NCBI GenBank assembly: GCA_949317995.1
Contig: OX439036.1
Location: 84,574,420-84,638,419, forward strand
DNA: 64,000 nucleotides
From: Acholoe squamosa
Taxonomy: Eukaryota > Annelida > Polychaeta > Phyllodocida > Polynoidae
Direction: 5' to 3'
Part shown: positions 45,524 to 57,895 of the stretch, piece by piece
Position numbering within the stretch: position 1 is the first letter of the stretch
Layout: each line of letters starts with the position of its first letter
Program-made: the position numbers and the translations under genes
Notes under the pieces: generated by a model
The model's input: the letters and a program-made list of their open reading frames with translations, nothing else
What the model was told of the DNA's origin: nothing
The model's database searches: none

Positions 45524-46871
45524 TCCCCACGTTCCATGACACCCCCAAGAACCTACCATGTTCTATGTTGAATTTTTAAAAAGAAATTCCTCATGTTATG
45601 TCACTTATCTTTTTCCTCATGTCACTAATGGCCGTATCACATATCGATTTTAAGAAATGCCCATGTCACCATGTGGAATTTAGTGGTCCGGACCCATATT
45701 TGGAATAGTGAGCGAAATCACTATACCTGTCTTAGATTCTTGCAACTGTAAGCTAGGTTTTAGTTGCCTCTTTATGGCATCAATGGTACATTGGAGAATT
45801 CTTAATTTATTCCATAAAGTCCTACCCAGAGGCAGAAAGGTATACTTTTCAGTAAGATACTAATGATTTGAGTCTTTTTTCATTCCCAATCCGCAGCTTC
45901 TGATTTTCTTGGTGCTAATTTGGGTGCTTTGTAGTGCATAATATTTAGGGGTCGAATCCCATGTGACGAATTAGAGCTCTTAAATCTCTGCAATTTACAA
46001 CCTCTTGCGATTTTGGCCTCTACCTCAAAACAGATATAAAGTTAACAGCAGGGAGTATAGAACACAAGCACATTTATGAGTTTTCTTGTGGACATTTATA
46101 AAACGCATTGATTAATGTTTGAATACCTGTATTCAATGTCTAAAAATTTCACCAGTCTGTTTTTACTCCCCTTGTAGTTATGTCTGTTGCAATTTTCAAG
46201 TAGTCTCTGAAAACGGATTTTAGAGCTCTAATTCACCATGTGGAAATCGGCCTTTAAATATGCACTAGAACATACTTTTTGGAAGTGCTTCTACAAGTAA
46301 TTGAAGTGTGATTTAATTATGGGGAGTCGGTCTGAATACTGGATCCCATACTGAGTGTGCGGTGACGGTACTACTGTGAAGCTCATGCTTAAGTGGTTTG
46401 GGTAGAAATCTTTGACGACAGCTGCCCGAAATTCCCCTCCATTATTCATGAAACTTAACAATAGCTTCTTGTAATGCAGTGTTGCATTCATTAAGCCAAG
46501 CGCTATACGGCCGAGCTGCTCAGGCGTATAGTACCCTTATATGCCCGAGGAGGGTACACAGGACTTTTCCATACATGTGACAACCAATTCATACACAGGA
46601 CATATATAACATACACAGGATTTTAGACTTTTCGGCCTTTACACGGCACTCTACCCGAGGAACAAACATGGGACAATTTTTTGGCCTATACACAGGAACA
46701 TTTGGAGGGCCATACATGGGATGTGTAGACATACAAATGCCATACACGAGACAGGGGAAGGTGGACAGGGAAAGGGGGATAGGGGAAGGTGGACAGGGGA
46801 AGAGGGACAGGAAAGGGGGACAGGGGAAGGAGGAACAGGATGCATGGGATTATATCTTGGTTATTGTTGGC

Positions 46872-46925
46872 CCTCCACCAGTGACTCGGTGGCCGAGTGG
46901 TTTTCGTCACGCTTTTTTGTCGCCC
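46872..46925 (+). repeat. tRNA-like SINE head fragment
   Basis: GACTCGGTGGCCGAGTGGTT resembles the 5' half of a serine or leucine tRNA with its A box. No B box follows, so it is a truncated SINE head. Confidence 0.45.
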
Positions 46926-47502
46926 TTTCTTTCTCCATAAACTAGAAGTTCTATCCATAAACTGTAAATTCTATCCATACACCAGAAATTCATTACATAC
47001 ACCAGATATTCAACTATAAAGAAGATTTATACCTGATGCATAGTAGGGCTATAATCAGTTTGACGTGTGCTTTTAGTCCCTAGCTATGTGAACAAAAGGG
47101 AAGGTGCTGAATCCATGTTACGTGCATAATTCATTTGGTTCCCTCAATTGATTGGTTAATTGGTGTGGCTGCAGTATCAGGGGCTTAGGACCTTCCCATT
47201 GTTTAATGAGACACAGCTTGGTTATATACCCTACCCCCTCACTGGAACTACTGTTTAGGTGTGCAGACCATCTCCTCTGCCATCCTCAGTCTAGTTTGAA
47301 TAATGTACGCTACTTTAAAGTCTATAACTGCTTGTTATAATGTTCTCGATTTTGCTTCTGTTAAAAAGTTGGATAATTTTGACAAAAGTTCACAAAACGA
47401 TGAAAACCCGATCATAGTAACCACCTAGCCTTAATTGGTTCAGTTGTATCACGTCAAGTTATGGTTGCTATTTAGGCTAGACCTGTCCTGGGTTTGTTTC
47501 CT

Positions 47503-47556
47503 CGGGTAGAATCCTGTGTATAAGCCGAAAAGTCTAAAATCATGTGTATGTCTATA
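47503..47556 (-). repeat. Inverted fragment of the duplicated unit
   Basis: The reverse complement of this stretch repeats the words CACAGGATTTTAGACTTTTC and GGCTTATACAC found at 45324-45352 and 46612-46640. Confidence 0.75.
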
Positions 47557-47628
47557 AGGCTATCCATATTCAACGACGCCTTACAGGCGGAGTTGAATGC
47601 AGACAGGCCTCACTGAGGTCATGGCTAC

Positions 47629-48563
47629 ACAGCCCTGTTTCTATACTTTTCAAAAATGAATGGCACCATCCATGCCTACTAATGCAAAGCTAAAAGTGCA
47701 GATGGAGCAAAAACTGCTTTCTGTTTCTTAACTTGAGTTCTACTCTCCTGCTCTATTGACGAGAGCTGGCTAGGACAACTTAAGAAACACTAATGCAATA
47801 GTGCCATCCACCTCCTGGGACCTGTTTCTATAGTTGGTTTGGATGGCACCATTTGCATTAGTGTTTCCTAAGTTGCTTTATCCAAAATAGCTCAGTTCGA
47901 GTTCTATCTAAGTCTGTGTTAGCTAACTGCCTAAATCCAAATGAATAGAACAAGAAGTGCCACTGTTTCTAAAGTTTTGGATAGAACTCAAACTGAGTCC
48001 CATCGGTTCCATTGACAGAAGTAAATCTGTTGTTTTCCAACTGACTTTGCTGGTGGCAAAGTTGTTTGAAAGGCAATAATTTTGCCTTCATCATTGGAGC
48101 AGATAAGACTGAGTTTGAGTTATATCCTAAGGTTTAGAAACAGTGGTATATTCTGCTCTATTCATTTGGGTCTAGGCAGTTGTCTAAAATGAACTCAGCT
48201 AGAACTCGAACTGAGCCATTTTGGAGAGAGCAACTTAAGAAACACTAATGCAAACAGTGCCTTCCATAACCTACTATAAAACAGGATCCACATATTTCAA
48301 TTGATTTAAACATATGATATAACACACAAATGAATAGGCAGAAGGTCCTAAGGATATACCAGTGAGAGGTGCACTAGAGGTGGATGCCACCATTGCATTA
48401 GCGTTTCTCAAGTTGTCCTATCCATTTCTAGTCAATAGAACAGGGGAGTAGAACTCAAGTTAAGAAACAGAAAGCTGGTTTTGCTCTATCTGCACTTTTA
48501 GCTTTGCATTAGTGGACATGGATGGTGCCATTCTTTTTTGAAAAGTATAGAAACAGGGCCCAG
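47629..48563. mobile_element. Nested foldback element
   Basis: The outer arms (about 47631-47815 and 48380-48561) are near-identical reverse complements of about 185 bases, starting with (GG)GCCCTGTTTCTATAC. Inside them lies a second foldback (about 47820-48292) whose arms begin CCTGTTTCTATAGTTGG. The shared words GGCACCAT, CTAATGCAAA and TTCTTAACTTGAGTT show that both belong to one family. No ORF is seen. Confidence 0.85.
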
Positions 48564-48651
48564 TGCACCTCTCACTGGTATATCCTTAGGGCCTTCCACC
48601 TATTCATTTGTGCCTTATATCTTATGTGTAATCAATTGAAATACATGGATC

Positions 48652-48880
48652 CTGTTTCTATAGTAGGCTGTGGATGGCACCATTTGCATTAGTGTTTCTT
48701 AAGTTGCTCTCTCCAAAATAGATTAGTACGAGTTCTATCTGGGCTCATTTTGGCCAACTGCCTAAACCCAAATATATAGAGCAAGAGGTGCCACTGTTTC
48801 TAAACCTTAGGATGTAGCTCAAACTGAGTCCCATCTGCTCCATTGATGAAGGCAAAATTGTTGCTTTTCAAAAAAATTTC
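48652..48880. mobile_element. Half copy of the inner foldback
   Basis: It repeats 47820-48060 in the same orientation with about 10 per cent differences, judged by eye. The second arm is missing. Confidence 0.75.
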
Positions 48881-49285
48881 CCCCGACCCTTATAGGTGGT
48901 CCGCACAATTTTAAATAATTGAAATACACATGAAAACTTGAATGATTCATTTGATGATAGATGAGCTGACATTCTAGGATTTTGATGGCACCATTGCATG
49001 TGTGTTTCTGAAGTTGTCTTATCCAGCTCTAGCCAATAGAGCATTCCCTAGAAACAAGACACGGGAAAATCCCGTGAACGACTGGTGAATCTGTGAGCAC
49101 ATATTCTCAGGAAGATCCTGGGAATAGTACCTACAATCCCATGAATTACCCTGATATTCCCCAGTTTTTAACAGGGCCCTCTAGTGAGATTTATACACAT
49201 AAGTCTGATTCTTAAGCATAAAGTGAAGTTGCCAGAGTCCACCAGGGGCCTCTGTGTGTGCATGGAATCCTGGTTTGGCCCAAAG
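48881..49285. other. Flanking sequence, includes CCCGTG words
   Basis: CACGGGAAAATCCCGTG (49060-49076) is a short palindrome also typical of the sequence at 60720-60860. Nothing else is recognised. Confidence 0.5.
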
Positions 49286-49395
49286 AACAGAGAGAGGGAG
49301 AGAGATGGAAAGAAATGAGCAGGCAAGAGAAGCACAGAGAGAGCAAGAGAGATAGATATAAAGAGAGAAAGAGAGAGAGAGAGAGGGAGAGGGAA

Positions 49396-49444
<49 letters not shown>

Positions 49445-49530
49445 AGGGAAAAGGGAGAAAGAGAGGAAGGCAATAGAGAGAGGGAAGAGAGAGAAAGAGA
49501 GAAAAATAGAAAGAGAGCGAGACAGAAAAA
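49286..49530. repeat. (GA)n-rich microsatellite
   Basis: A purine tract of about 245 bases with a pure (GA) core at 49398-49437. It gives spurious long Ser/Leu or Arg/Glu ORFs on both strands. Confidence 0.95.
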
Positions 49531-49703
49531 AAGAGGGAGAGCCTTGCCCCCCCCCAAAAAAAAGGAAAATTGATTTACTTAAGCTACTGACATAATTGAT
49601 ACATAAAGTTGATTGAATCATAATGTTATGTGTCCCGTTCTAATAATTATGACCCTTATTGATATCTCACTAAATGTGCATGTTTGCTAGACATGTCTTG
49701 AAC

Positions 49704-49935
49704 AGAGTGGAACCCTTTAAGGGCTGACCCTAATGCATTAATGCATTTGGTTGTCATGATGCATTAATGCAGCCAGGGCTACATTCAAGCGTCATGCTTA
49801 CACTTTGGGAAGATCAGCATGATGCCCCAATGAAGTGCTGGCAAGCAGACTCCCCAACTCTTCATTGGTAAAACATGCCAGCCAATGGGCATGTTACACT
49901 ACTGCATCAGCAGACCTTAAAGAGTTAGGTAGCAT
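49704..49935. mobile_element. Small MITE with CCCTTTAAGGG-like ends
   Basis: The left end ACCCTTTAAGGGCTGACC is followed by ATGCATTAATGCAT and CATGATGCATTAATGC. The right end CAGACCTTAAAGAG matches in inverse. It is related to 56198-56893. Confidence 0.5.
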
Positions 49936-51292
49936 TTAGAGTCCTGGCAAATAGGCACTCAATGGTTATAGGGCATGCTAAGTTGTTTACAGGCACTAGG
50001 TAAAGAGTCAGCTAAATTTAGACTTTCAAGGTGGTAGGGTGCAGGCAAACCACCTGTGGTACACACTTACAGAACAGGTCATTTTAGTCAGATGGGGAGG
50101 GGGATTTCTGGGGCATAAGTGGGTGAATGTAAAAGCATATCTAAACTCAGCCTCCCATGAAAAATATACTGGCATCATTTAACACTGTCTGTGCTGTCTA
50201 CTTAACCGTGTAAAAGCGCCCAAAATCTCACTGTGCCTTATTCACTGTACTAAATAAATAACCAGACATTTGGTTTGGTCTTTACCCCTGGTCCATATCC
50301 AAGACAGGTACTTATGAAATTTTATTGCTGAAGAGTTATTTTAACACCTCCCCACCCCCACTAACCACTGGCACTTATATCAGACCAGCAATTATTGCAA
50401 AGTGTCAAGAATTAATCTTCTCAAAAATGAGCATCAAGATACTCACATGGACAACTTTTCTGACTATCTTTTGTGTCATTTTTTGGGGAAAATATTTGGG
50501 GAAATCTCAAATTTACACCAGACTTCCTTCATATGGGATGCATGCCATAGTTCCATCCATTGAAAATACACTGTAACAGGTTTATGCCTAGGTCCATCAC
50601 ACCTCATGTATAGACTCACTATGAACTATGTGATATTTAATGGTCTATAACTATGTGATATTTATTGGACTATTAACACATAAATACCATGTTATGACAT
50701 GTGTCCATTGAGAAGATATTTGTGTATGATTTGAAAAATGAACATGACATATCAGATGGAAATAGAACCACCCCTGTGCCCCCTCACCCCCTGCTGATAC
50801 CTACTGAACACTCCCAAACACCAACAGGACCAACCAGTTTGGGCTACACTGCCCCACCTCAGCTATCATTTCCACCTGACTCACCTACACACAAGACCTG
50901 TTGTCTCCAAAAACTGAGGGTAACAGTGGGTAAGCATAAATTTGCCATTTTACACCATTTTCTATTCATTATGACATGCAAAGGTCACCATTTTCTTGCT
51001 GCTCTATTCATAAGGGCACTTACAATCCTAAATAGGATATGGCACTAGTATCTCAATATTACCAATGGCATTGTGCCTTGTTGTGTGCAATATTCATGAA
51101 TGCTAATTCAAGCACTTTACCAGCATTTGCAATGATCCATAAAAGAAATCCTAAGTACTTGACTGGATCTTTATTTGCAATAATATGTGATATTGTACAT
51201 CTGAAGGCATGATTGCAACCCTATACATGTAATTGTGTGGCCACTGGCTGTGTTCAGAAATAGCCCTCCTTATTGCAGCTGCATACTACTAC
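49936..51292. other. Non-coding, nothing recognisable
   Basis: Two open stretches of 83 and 115 codons near 50325 and 50701 show no recognisable domain and no splice context. I do not support them as genes. Confidence 0.4.
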
Positions 51293-52473
51293 TAGGGTAG
51301 AGTGACCTTGAGTCGTCCAGGTACCTTGAGTCGGCCACTTTGCTTGGTTTTGGGCACAAAATGAATGTGTTAATGAATATATTAGTGGATTCTAAGCTGT
51401 TTGCACTGGTGATATATGGCAAGATATGCTATAAGCTATCTTAGCATCTTTTGGAATATAAGTCTAGGACCTTCCAGGAGCTCTAGATGACACAAGAGTT
51501 CGTGAATTATTCTTGAAGTCAGATATAGGTTTCCGATGATTTTCCAGCAACAAAATGATAGATGAGTGATGATGTGATATTGACCAAGTAACAGAGTTAA
51601 ACCTAACTAAAATTGGAAAAAAAGCATTGCATTCATACTCTGTCAAACTTCATTTAACTTGAAATTATTCCTTTTATAGTGTTAAGTACAAAAGTCAACA
51701 ATCTGCTGTATAGAAGTTGACTCGTGGTATGATAAGACTGACCCAAGGTATCTGTGAGCAATACATGTACCTTGAGTCGGCCACTATACAAGTACCTTGA
51801 GTCGGCCACTATTGCTTTTTGGTCCAAAATGAAATTAGTAGTGACCATTTCATTGGGTTCTAAGTTATTTACACTGCTAGAATATGTTGAGCTGTAGCAC
51901 CTGCTATCTTTCCATCTTTGGGTAAGTGAATCTAGCACTATCTATTATTTTTCAACAAAATCAACTATATTCTACCAATTAGGTAGAGAGGTCTTGACAC
52001 CCACTTTGAAATGACGGACAGCTGATAAATGGGGATAAGTTTGCTATAATTTATGTTTACCCAAGGAATGGTATTAATCAGCATTATAATTAGTAAAGTC
52101 ATTCCATAAACACTCTGACCAAGATCACTCAGCCGGGAATAAATGTTTTCCTTGTTTTGCTTCAAAAGCACACTCTTTACTATGAATAAGTTGAGTCATT
52201 TTGTGATGTGGCTGACTCAAGGTACCACAGTGGCTGACTCATGGTACTGATGAAAGAAAATTCACATCTATTGAATAATGGGTGCTCAAAGAGCTCCATG
52301 ACTATGGGTATGAAAGTTGTAACATTGCTGGATGGAAAGAGTAAGACATCTGGGTAATATTTTTATCCATTTTTAGATGACCCCTGCAAGTTATCCTACT
52401 ATTACAAAGATCCTAGAATAACTAGTAGGTGGTGAGATGACCCAGGTGGACGACTCATGGTCACTTTACCCTA
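51293..52473. mobile_element. MITE family 4 (GGGTARAGTGACC ends, TA flanks)
   Basis: The inverted ends read TAGGGTAGAGTGACCTTGAG and, at the right, the complement of TAGGGTAAAGTGACCATGAG. Near the left end and middle the word CCTTGAGTCGGCCAC occurs three times. Toward the right end the complement GTGGCTGACTCA(A/T)GGTA occurs twice, plus GTGGACGACTCATGGTCA. These are oriented subterminal repeats, as expected for transposase binding sites. There is no transposase ORF over 1.18 kb. Confidence 0.8.
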
Positions 52474-52689
52474 TACAACTAAGTGTGAGAGGCAGTCAGA
52501 CCCTTTCCCAGTCCAGGTCATAGTAGGCCCACATTGTGTACTGATTACCTTACCTCTTATACAGTGTACCCATTCCCAGCCAGCCTAATTTAGGTAACTC
52601 ACACAAGCACCTAGCAGAAGGTGACTTTACTTGTATGCAGGGTTGTTGTAGATTGCAACACTCATGGTCAGATTCCCCTTCTGTCCCAG

Positions 52690-55045
52690 TATATTTACAC
52701 ATCTGTTTATGTGTCCACACTTACATCTATCTATGTACATACATTCCCTTTTATCCACATACACTCACATGCCTCATGTCCACATGCACCCCCTCACACA
52801 TCCACATCCTCTCTATGTCCACATCCCCTCTATGTGCACACACACCTCCCTTTATATGCACACCCACCTCCCTCTGTGTCCACACCCCCTCCCTCTATGT
52901 CCACACCCCCCTCTCTCTGTGTCCACACCCAACTCCCTATATGTCCACACCAATCTCCCTCTGTGTCCACACCCACCTCCCTCTGTGTCCACACCCACCT
53001 CTCTCTATGTTAACACCCAGTTCCCTCTGTGGTCACACCCAGTTCCCTCTGCGTTTACACCCACCTCCTTCTGTGAGAGTGGACACACCCACCTCCCTCT
53101 ATGTCCACACCCACTTACCTTTTTGTCCACACCCACCTCCCTCCATGTCCACACACACCTCCCTCTTTGTGCACACCGAACTCCCTCTATGTAAACACCC
53201 ACCTCCCTTTATGTCCACACCTACCTCCCTCTATATTTATATACACCTCCCTCTATGTCCACACCCACTTACCTCTTTGTCCACACCCACCTCCCTCTAT
53301 GTCCACACCCATTTTCCTCTGTGTCTACACCCACCTCCCTCTGTATCCACACCCATCTCCCTCTGTGTCCACACCTGCCCTCCCTCTATCTTCCTACCCA
53401 TCCCCACTATGTCCACACCCAAATCTCTCTGTGTCCACACCCACCTCCCTCTGTGTCCACTCTCACCTGCCTCTATGTCCACATTCACCTCCTTCTATGT
53501 CAACACCCACCTCCTTCTGTGTCCACACCCACCTCCCTCTGTGTCCACACTCACATCCCTCTATGTTCACACCCACCTCCCTCTATGTTCACACCCACCT
53601 CCCTCTATGTCCACACCCACCTCCCTCTATGTCCACACCCACTTACCTCTTTGTCCTCACCCACCTCCCTCCATGTCCACACACACCTCCCTCTTTGTGC
53701 ACACCAAACTCCCTCTATGTAAACACCCACCTCCCTTTATGTCCACACCTACCTTCCTCTGTGTCCACTCTCACCCCCCTCTATATTTATATAAACCTCC
53801 CTCTTTGTCAACACCCACCTCCCTCTTTGACCACTCTCACCTCCCTTTATGCCCACACACACATCCCACAGTGTTCACACCCACTTCCCTCTATATCCAC
53901 ACCCACCTGCCTCTGTGTCCACACCCACCTCCCTTTATATCCACATACACCTCCCTCTCTGTCCACACCCACTGCCTTCTGTGTCCACTCTCACCTCTCT
54001 CTATGTCCACATACACCTCCCTCTTTGTCCACACCCAAATTCCTCTTTGTCCACTCTCACCTCCCTCTATGCCCAAACTCACATCCCTCTGTGTTCACAC
54101 CCACCTCCCTCTATGTCCACACCCACTTCCCTCTATGTCCACACCCACTTACCTTTATGTCCACACCCACTCACCTCTATGTCCACACCCACCTCCCTTC
54201 ATTTCCACACCCACCTCCCTCGGTGTCCACACCACCTCCCTCTGTGTCCACACCACCTCCCTCTTTGTCCACTCTCACCTCTCTCTATGCCCACACTCAC
54301 ATCCCTTTGTGTTCACACTCACATCTCTTTGTGTCCACTCTCATCTCCCTCTATGTCCACATACACCTCCCTCTCTGTCCACACCCACTGCCCTCTTTGT
54401 CCACTCTCCCCTCTCTCTATGTCCACATCTATTTCCCTCTTTGTCCACACCCACCTCCCTCTGTGTCCACATCCACCTCCCTCTATGTCAACACCCACGT
54501 CACTCTGTGTTCACACCCACCTCCCTCTATGTCCACACTCACATCCCTTTGTGTCCACTCTCATCTCCCTCTATGTTCACATACACCTCCCTCTCTGTCC
54601 ACACCCACTGCCTTCTTTGTCCACTCTCCCCTCCCTCTATGTCCACATCCATTTCCCTCTGTGTCCACACCCACCTCCCTCTGTGTCCACATCCACCTCC
54701 CTCTATGTCAACACCCACCTCACTCTGTGTTCACACCCACCTCCCTCTATGTCCACAGCCACCTCCCTCAGTGTCCACACCCACCTCCCTCTATATCAAA
54801 ACTCAATTCCCTCTTTGTTCACACCCACCTCCCTCTGTGTTTACACCCACCTCCCTCTGGGTCCACACCCATCTCCCTCTATGTCCACACCCGCCCTCCC
54901 TTTGGGTCTACTCAAATCCCTCTATGACCACACCCAAATCCCTCTCTATCCACACCCACCTCCCTCAGTGTCCACACCCACCTCCCTCTATCTTCCTACA
55001 CATCCCCACTATGTCCACACCCACCTCCCTCTATGTCTACACGGG
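52690..55045 (+). repeat. 22-bp minisatellite (TGTCCACACCCACCTCCCTCTA)
   Basis: About 107 units of TGTCCACACCC-ACCTCCCTCTA (22 bases) with many point variants. Because 22 is not a multiple of 3, three units (66 bases) make a 22-residue amino-acid period. The unit and its shifted readings contain no stop. All three plus frames therefore stay open for hundreds of codons (up to 831), each giving the same HTHLPLCPHPPPSMSTPTSL-type repeat. This explains the long ORFs without invoking a gene. Higher-order blocks (for example around 53101-53230 and 53630-53760) are repeated. Confidence 0.93.
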
Positions 55046-55226
55046 CTTCCCTAGCCCACTTAAAAGGGTCTATATCTCCTCTTTCCTATCCCCTCAGGAT
55101 GTGTGTGGTGCACATATGCGCGGGCACTGACACATTCCTCTGTTAAATTATCAACCTGTGAAGCACGGGATAGCCACTTAGTTCCGCTAAAGTGCTGTAA
55201 AACACAAATCAATCAATCAATCAATC
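55040..55226 (+). repeat. Dispersed repeat R1, copy 1, with (AATC)n tail
   Basis: CGGGCTTCCCTAGCCCACTT through GCGCGGGCACTGACACATTC is shared with 58458-58560. This copy ends GCTGTAAAACACAAATCAATCAATC, a SINE-like tail. It directly abuts the minisatellite. Confidence 0.8.
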
Positions 55227-56197
55227 TATGTCTACACCTACCTTCCTCTGTTTGGTTTGGCATAACCTAGTGAGTAATGGATATACCATTTGTCTTTATA
55301 GGTGCATGAAGTTGGACCAATGAAGACCTGGAGGCAACATCCTACTTAGCGGTTCAAGAGGACAACACATTCTACTCCATATGATTTTTTCAAAATTTTC
55401 AAAGGTTCTCTAAAATTGTTATTTGACATGTATGCACATATTTGCCAATGTTTTCATGTCTGATATCCCAAGCAGGAAATGAACATTTCTAACACCCACC
55501 AGTGAAAGCCCAGCAAAGAATAATTGTTATTCAGTGACCATGATCACTGAATAGTTGATAGTATGGAGAAACAACGAATTTCTACAACATGCTTGGCAAA
55601 GTCCTAGATTTTTTTTTGTTTTTGTGGCCCATAGCCTTTAACCATTACAGCTATGTAATAATGCTATCCGTAGTATCAAGCACATCTAACAAACTGTGAA
55701 CAGGTCAGCTTGACTCGTACACCTGGTCTTCAGAACTGACCATAGCACTGAGACACACACAGAGGACCTGCCCCCCCACTTGGCCCTTCATAGGGCGTGT
55801 TACAGTTACTGATTGTTACTATTTATGGGTCTTTTCAGGCAAACAAACCAATGCATTAAGTTGACTTTTGGGTAAGATGACTAGGATGCACTTACCTGAA
55901 AACTATACACACATTGCAATTAGATCTTCATCTCCTATTGTACATGTTAAATCATGTAATTTACATACCAATCATAGGAGCATTCCATATAGTCATCTAG
56001 CAATATCCTATCTAATATATTCTAATATATTGAGGAGCTTCTACTCATGGTGTAGTCACCCAACCATGTGTTGCCAATGTCTGCCTGCAGCTAACCACCA
56101 TGTGACATCACAGAGGCCTAACTGTAACACACCCTAATGATCATGACTTTGACAGCTCTCATACCCCCTCCTCCACAGTAGGGCCGCACACACCTCT
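55227..56197. other. Non-coding, nothing recognisable
   Basis: No supported feature. Confidence 0.4.
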
Positions 56198-56893
56198 TAA
56201 CCCTTCAAGGGCCTCTGATGCATTAATACATCATGTCCATTGGGCATCATGATGCACCAATGTATAAAGTGCATATTAGGAGTTCAAAGTGACATGGCAT
56301 TGGTTAATTGGAGTCTTAGAATGGTAAACAAGCACGCCATTCCCATATTAGGAGCCCAGTCACATAGTATTGTTATATTTGGAGCAGTTACTGCTACAAA
56401 TACACATGTTGCAGACTGGTAATACCTACACAGCCGTTGTTCTTTTTACTGGTGTTTATTTTTACACATCCCAGGTCACTTCAGGTACATACAGAGTGAT
56501 TGGTGGTTTTGGGTTTTAGGTATTTAACACAAGGCGATCCTGGATAGTCATTGGTAGGTGTCACACACTGTTTTTTTACAGGCTGGGTTTATATGTATAC
56601 ATCTTTATTCTAGTAATTGTTAATGTGGGTTAGAGTTTTAGCATAAGGTGATCCTGGACAGTCAGCAGTACCGGGTTAGGCATCGCACATTGCTATGTAC
56701 AGGCTGGTTCTATATTTTAGTGGTTGGTAAGGTAGGATTAGAGTCTGCGTGCTCTCCAACACTTAATTGGAGCATTATGCCGACCCTTTTGCAGTGTGTG
56801 TATCAACTCATATGGTCGACATGATGCATGAATGTAGCATCATGATGACTTATGGGCATGATGCATTAATGCATTAGTGGTCCTTCAAGGGAT
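56198..56893. mobile_element. MITE family 5 (CCCTTCAAGGG…ATGCATTAAT ends)
   Basis: The left end CCCTTCAAGGGCCTCTGATG and the right end (reverse complement CCCTTGAAGGACCACTAATG) are followed inward by CATTAATRCATCATG on both sides. The left flank is TTAA. The palindromic words GCATCATGATGC and GCATTAATGC occur several times. Confidence 0.75.
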
Positions 56894-57589
56894 GTAATGG
56901 TTGGTGAGTTGGGATGTAGTGGTTCAGGTTGGTGAGTTGATGCATTTGATGCATGGCCATCAAAATTTATATAATGCCAATCTATAGTCCATCCCTGATT
57001 ACTTGTCACTTGTACATATAATAACTGCAACCTATAGTCCATACTGAACACATGTAAACAGATTCAAATATGCTGAAATTAAAAAGTGATATAAAATCAC
57101 AGTATTTTAATCAAAATTATCCAAAGTTTCTCATGGACATTAAGGATATAGGTATTTGCATACCAGAAATGGACTCTGATGAATTCTTATGAAGATAACC
57201 TATATGCGCAGGGACCTGTGCAGTAGGCCCAAATCCAAATGGTAGCAACCCACCTTAACAACCACTGACCCTTATTTACATTCCTTGAAAGTATTATACA
57301 GTAAAAATTATTTACTATGAATCCTGTTATAATGAAATTTTCTTATAACAAACAAAATGCTTGGTACCAAGCCATACATTTTATAGTAAAATAATCCCTT
57401 TATAATGAATTGGGCATAATAATTCAGATATAATGAAGTAATTTTGTCATAAAAACACCCTTTCAAAGTGTAGAATACAGGGGCTAGAGGAGTTGGAAGA
57501 TCTGTTGAGTTGGTGTGATAGGGCTTCTACAGCCACCTCCTTTCTCACCTGGGCGCATTGGGGAACCTCTAAATGGATGGTCTCCATTT

Positions 57590-57895
57590 GGGGGGAAATC
57601 ATGGGGGGGCTTGTGAAACCAAGGGTGTGAAAGGGCTTTTTCATCTGTCTCCATTGAGTTCTGAGTGGCAGAAAGGGTATGGGAGGCTGAGGGGTGTGAT
57701 AGGACTTCTTTACCTGTATCTATTGAGCTCTGGGTGGCTGGAGGGGTAAGGGAGACCGAGGGGTGTGATAGGACTTCTTTACCTGTATCCATTGAACTAT
57801 GGGTGGAAGGAGGGGTAAGGGAGGCCGGGGGTGTGTGTGTGATAGGGCTTCTACACTTTTTCCATTGAACTATGGCGGAAGGAGAGGTCAGCTAG
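57590..57895 (-). repeat. 69-bp tandem repeat with codon-sized period
   Basis: On the minus strand three to four units encode (M/I)DTGKEVLSHPSVSLTPPATQSS-like 23-residue repeats (57590-57792), followed toward the left by a proline-rich reading to 57484. The unit nearest the 5' side is out of frame because of extra TG repeats. It may be a decayed coding repeat or a chance open minisatellite. Confidence 0.7.

Larger units (their letters stand above)
44427..46850. repeat. Tandem segmental duplication of 1.1 and 1.3 kb units
   Basis: Unit 1 (44427-45529) and unit 2 (45530-46850) start with the same CGTTCCATGACACCCCCAAG and are nearly identical. The offset between matching positions is 1,103 bases at the start and 1,291 after about 95 bases. 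Thus unit 2 has 188 extra bases (about 45626-45813), or unit 1 has lost them. Both units end in G-rich GGACAGGGGAAGG arrays. The sequence between holds a MITE-like segment with inverted AGAGCTCTAATTCACCATG/TCGAATCCCATGTGATGAATT ends. The high identity suggests a recent event. Confidence 0.92.

Noticed and set aside
49168-49621. Ser/Leu-rich 129- and 146-codon ORFs
   Set aside because: They are translations of the GA-rich microsatellite.
52690-55045. CRISPR-like array
   Set aside because: Units are contiguous without unique spacers, and the DNA is eukaryotic.
52635-55130. Plus-strand ORF of 831 codons and two overlapping long ORFs
   Set aside because: They are frame-shifted readings of one 22-bp minisatellite. 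All three frames give the same peptide repeat, there is no recognised domain, and no splice context.
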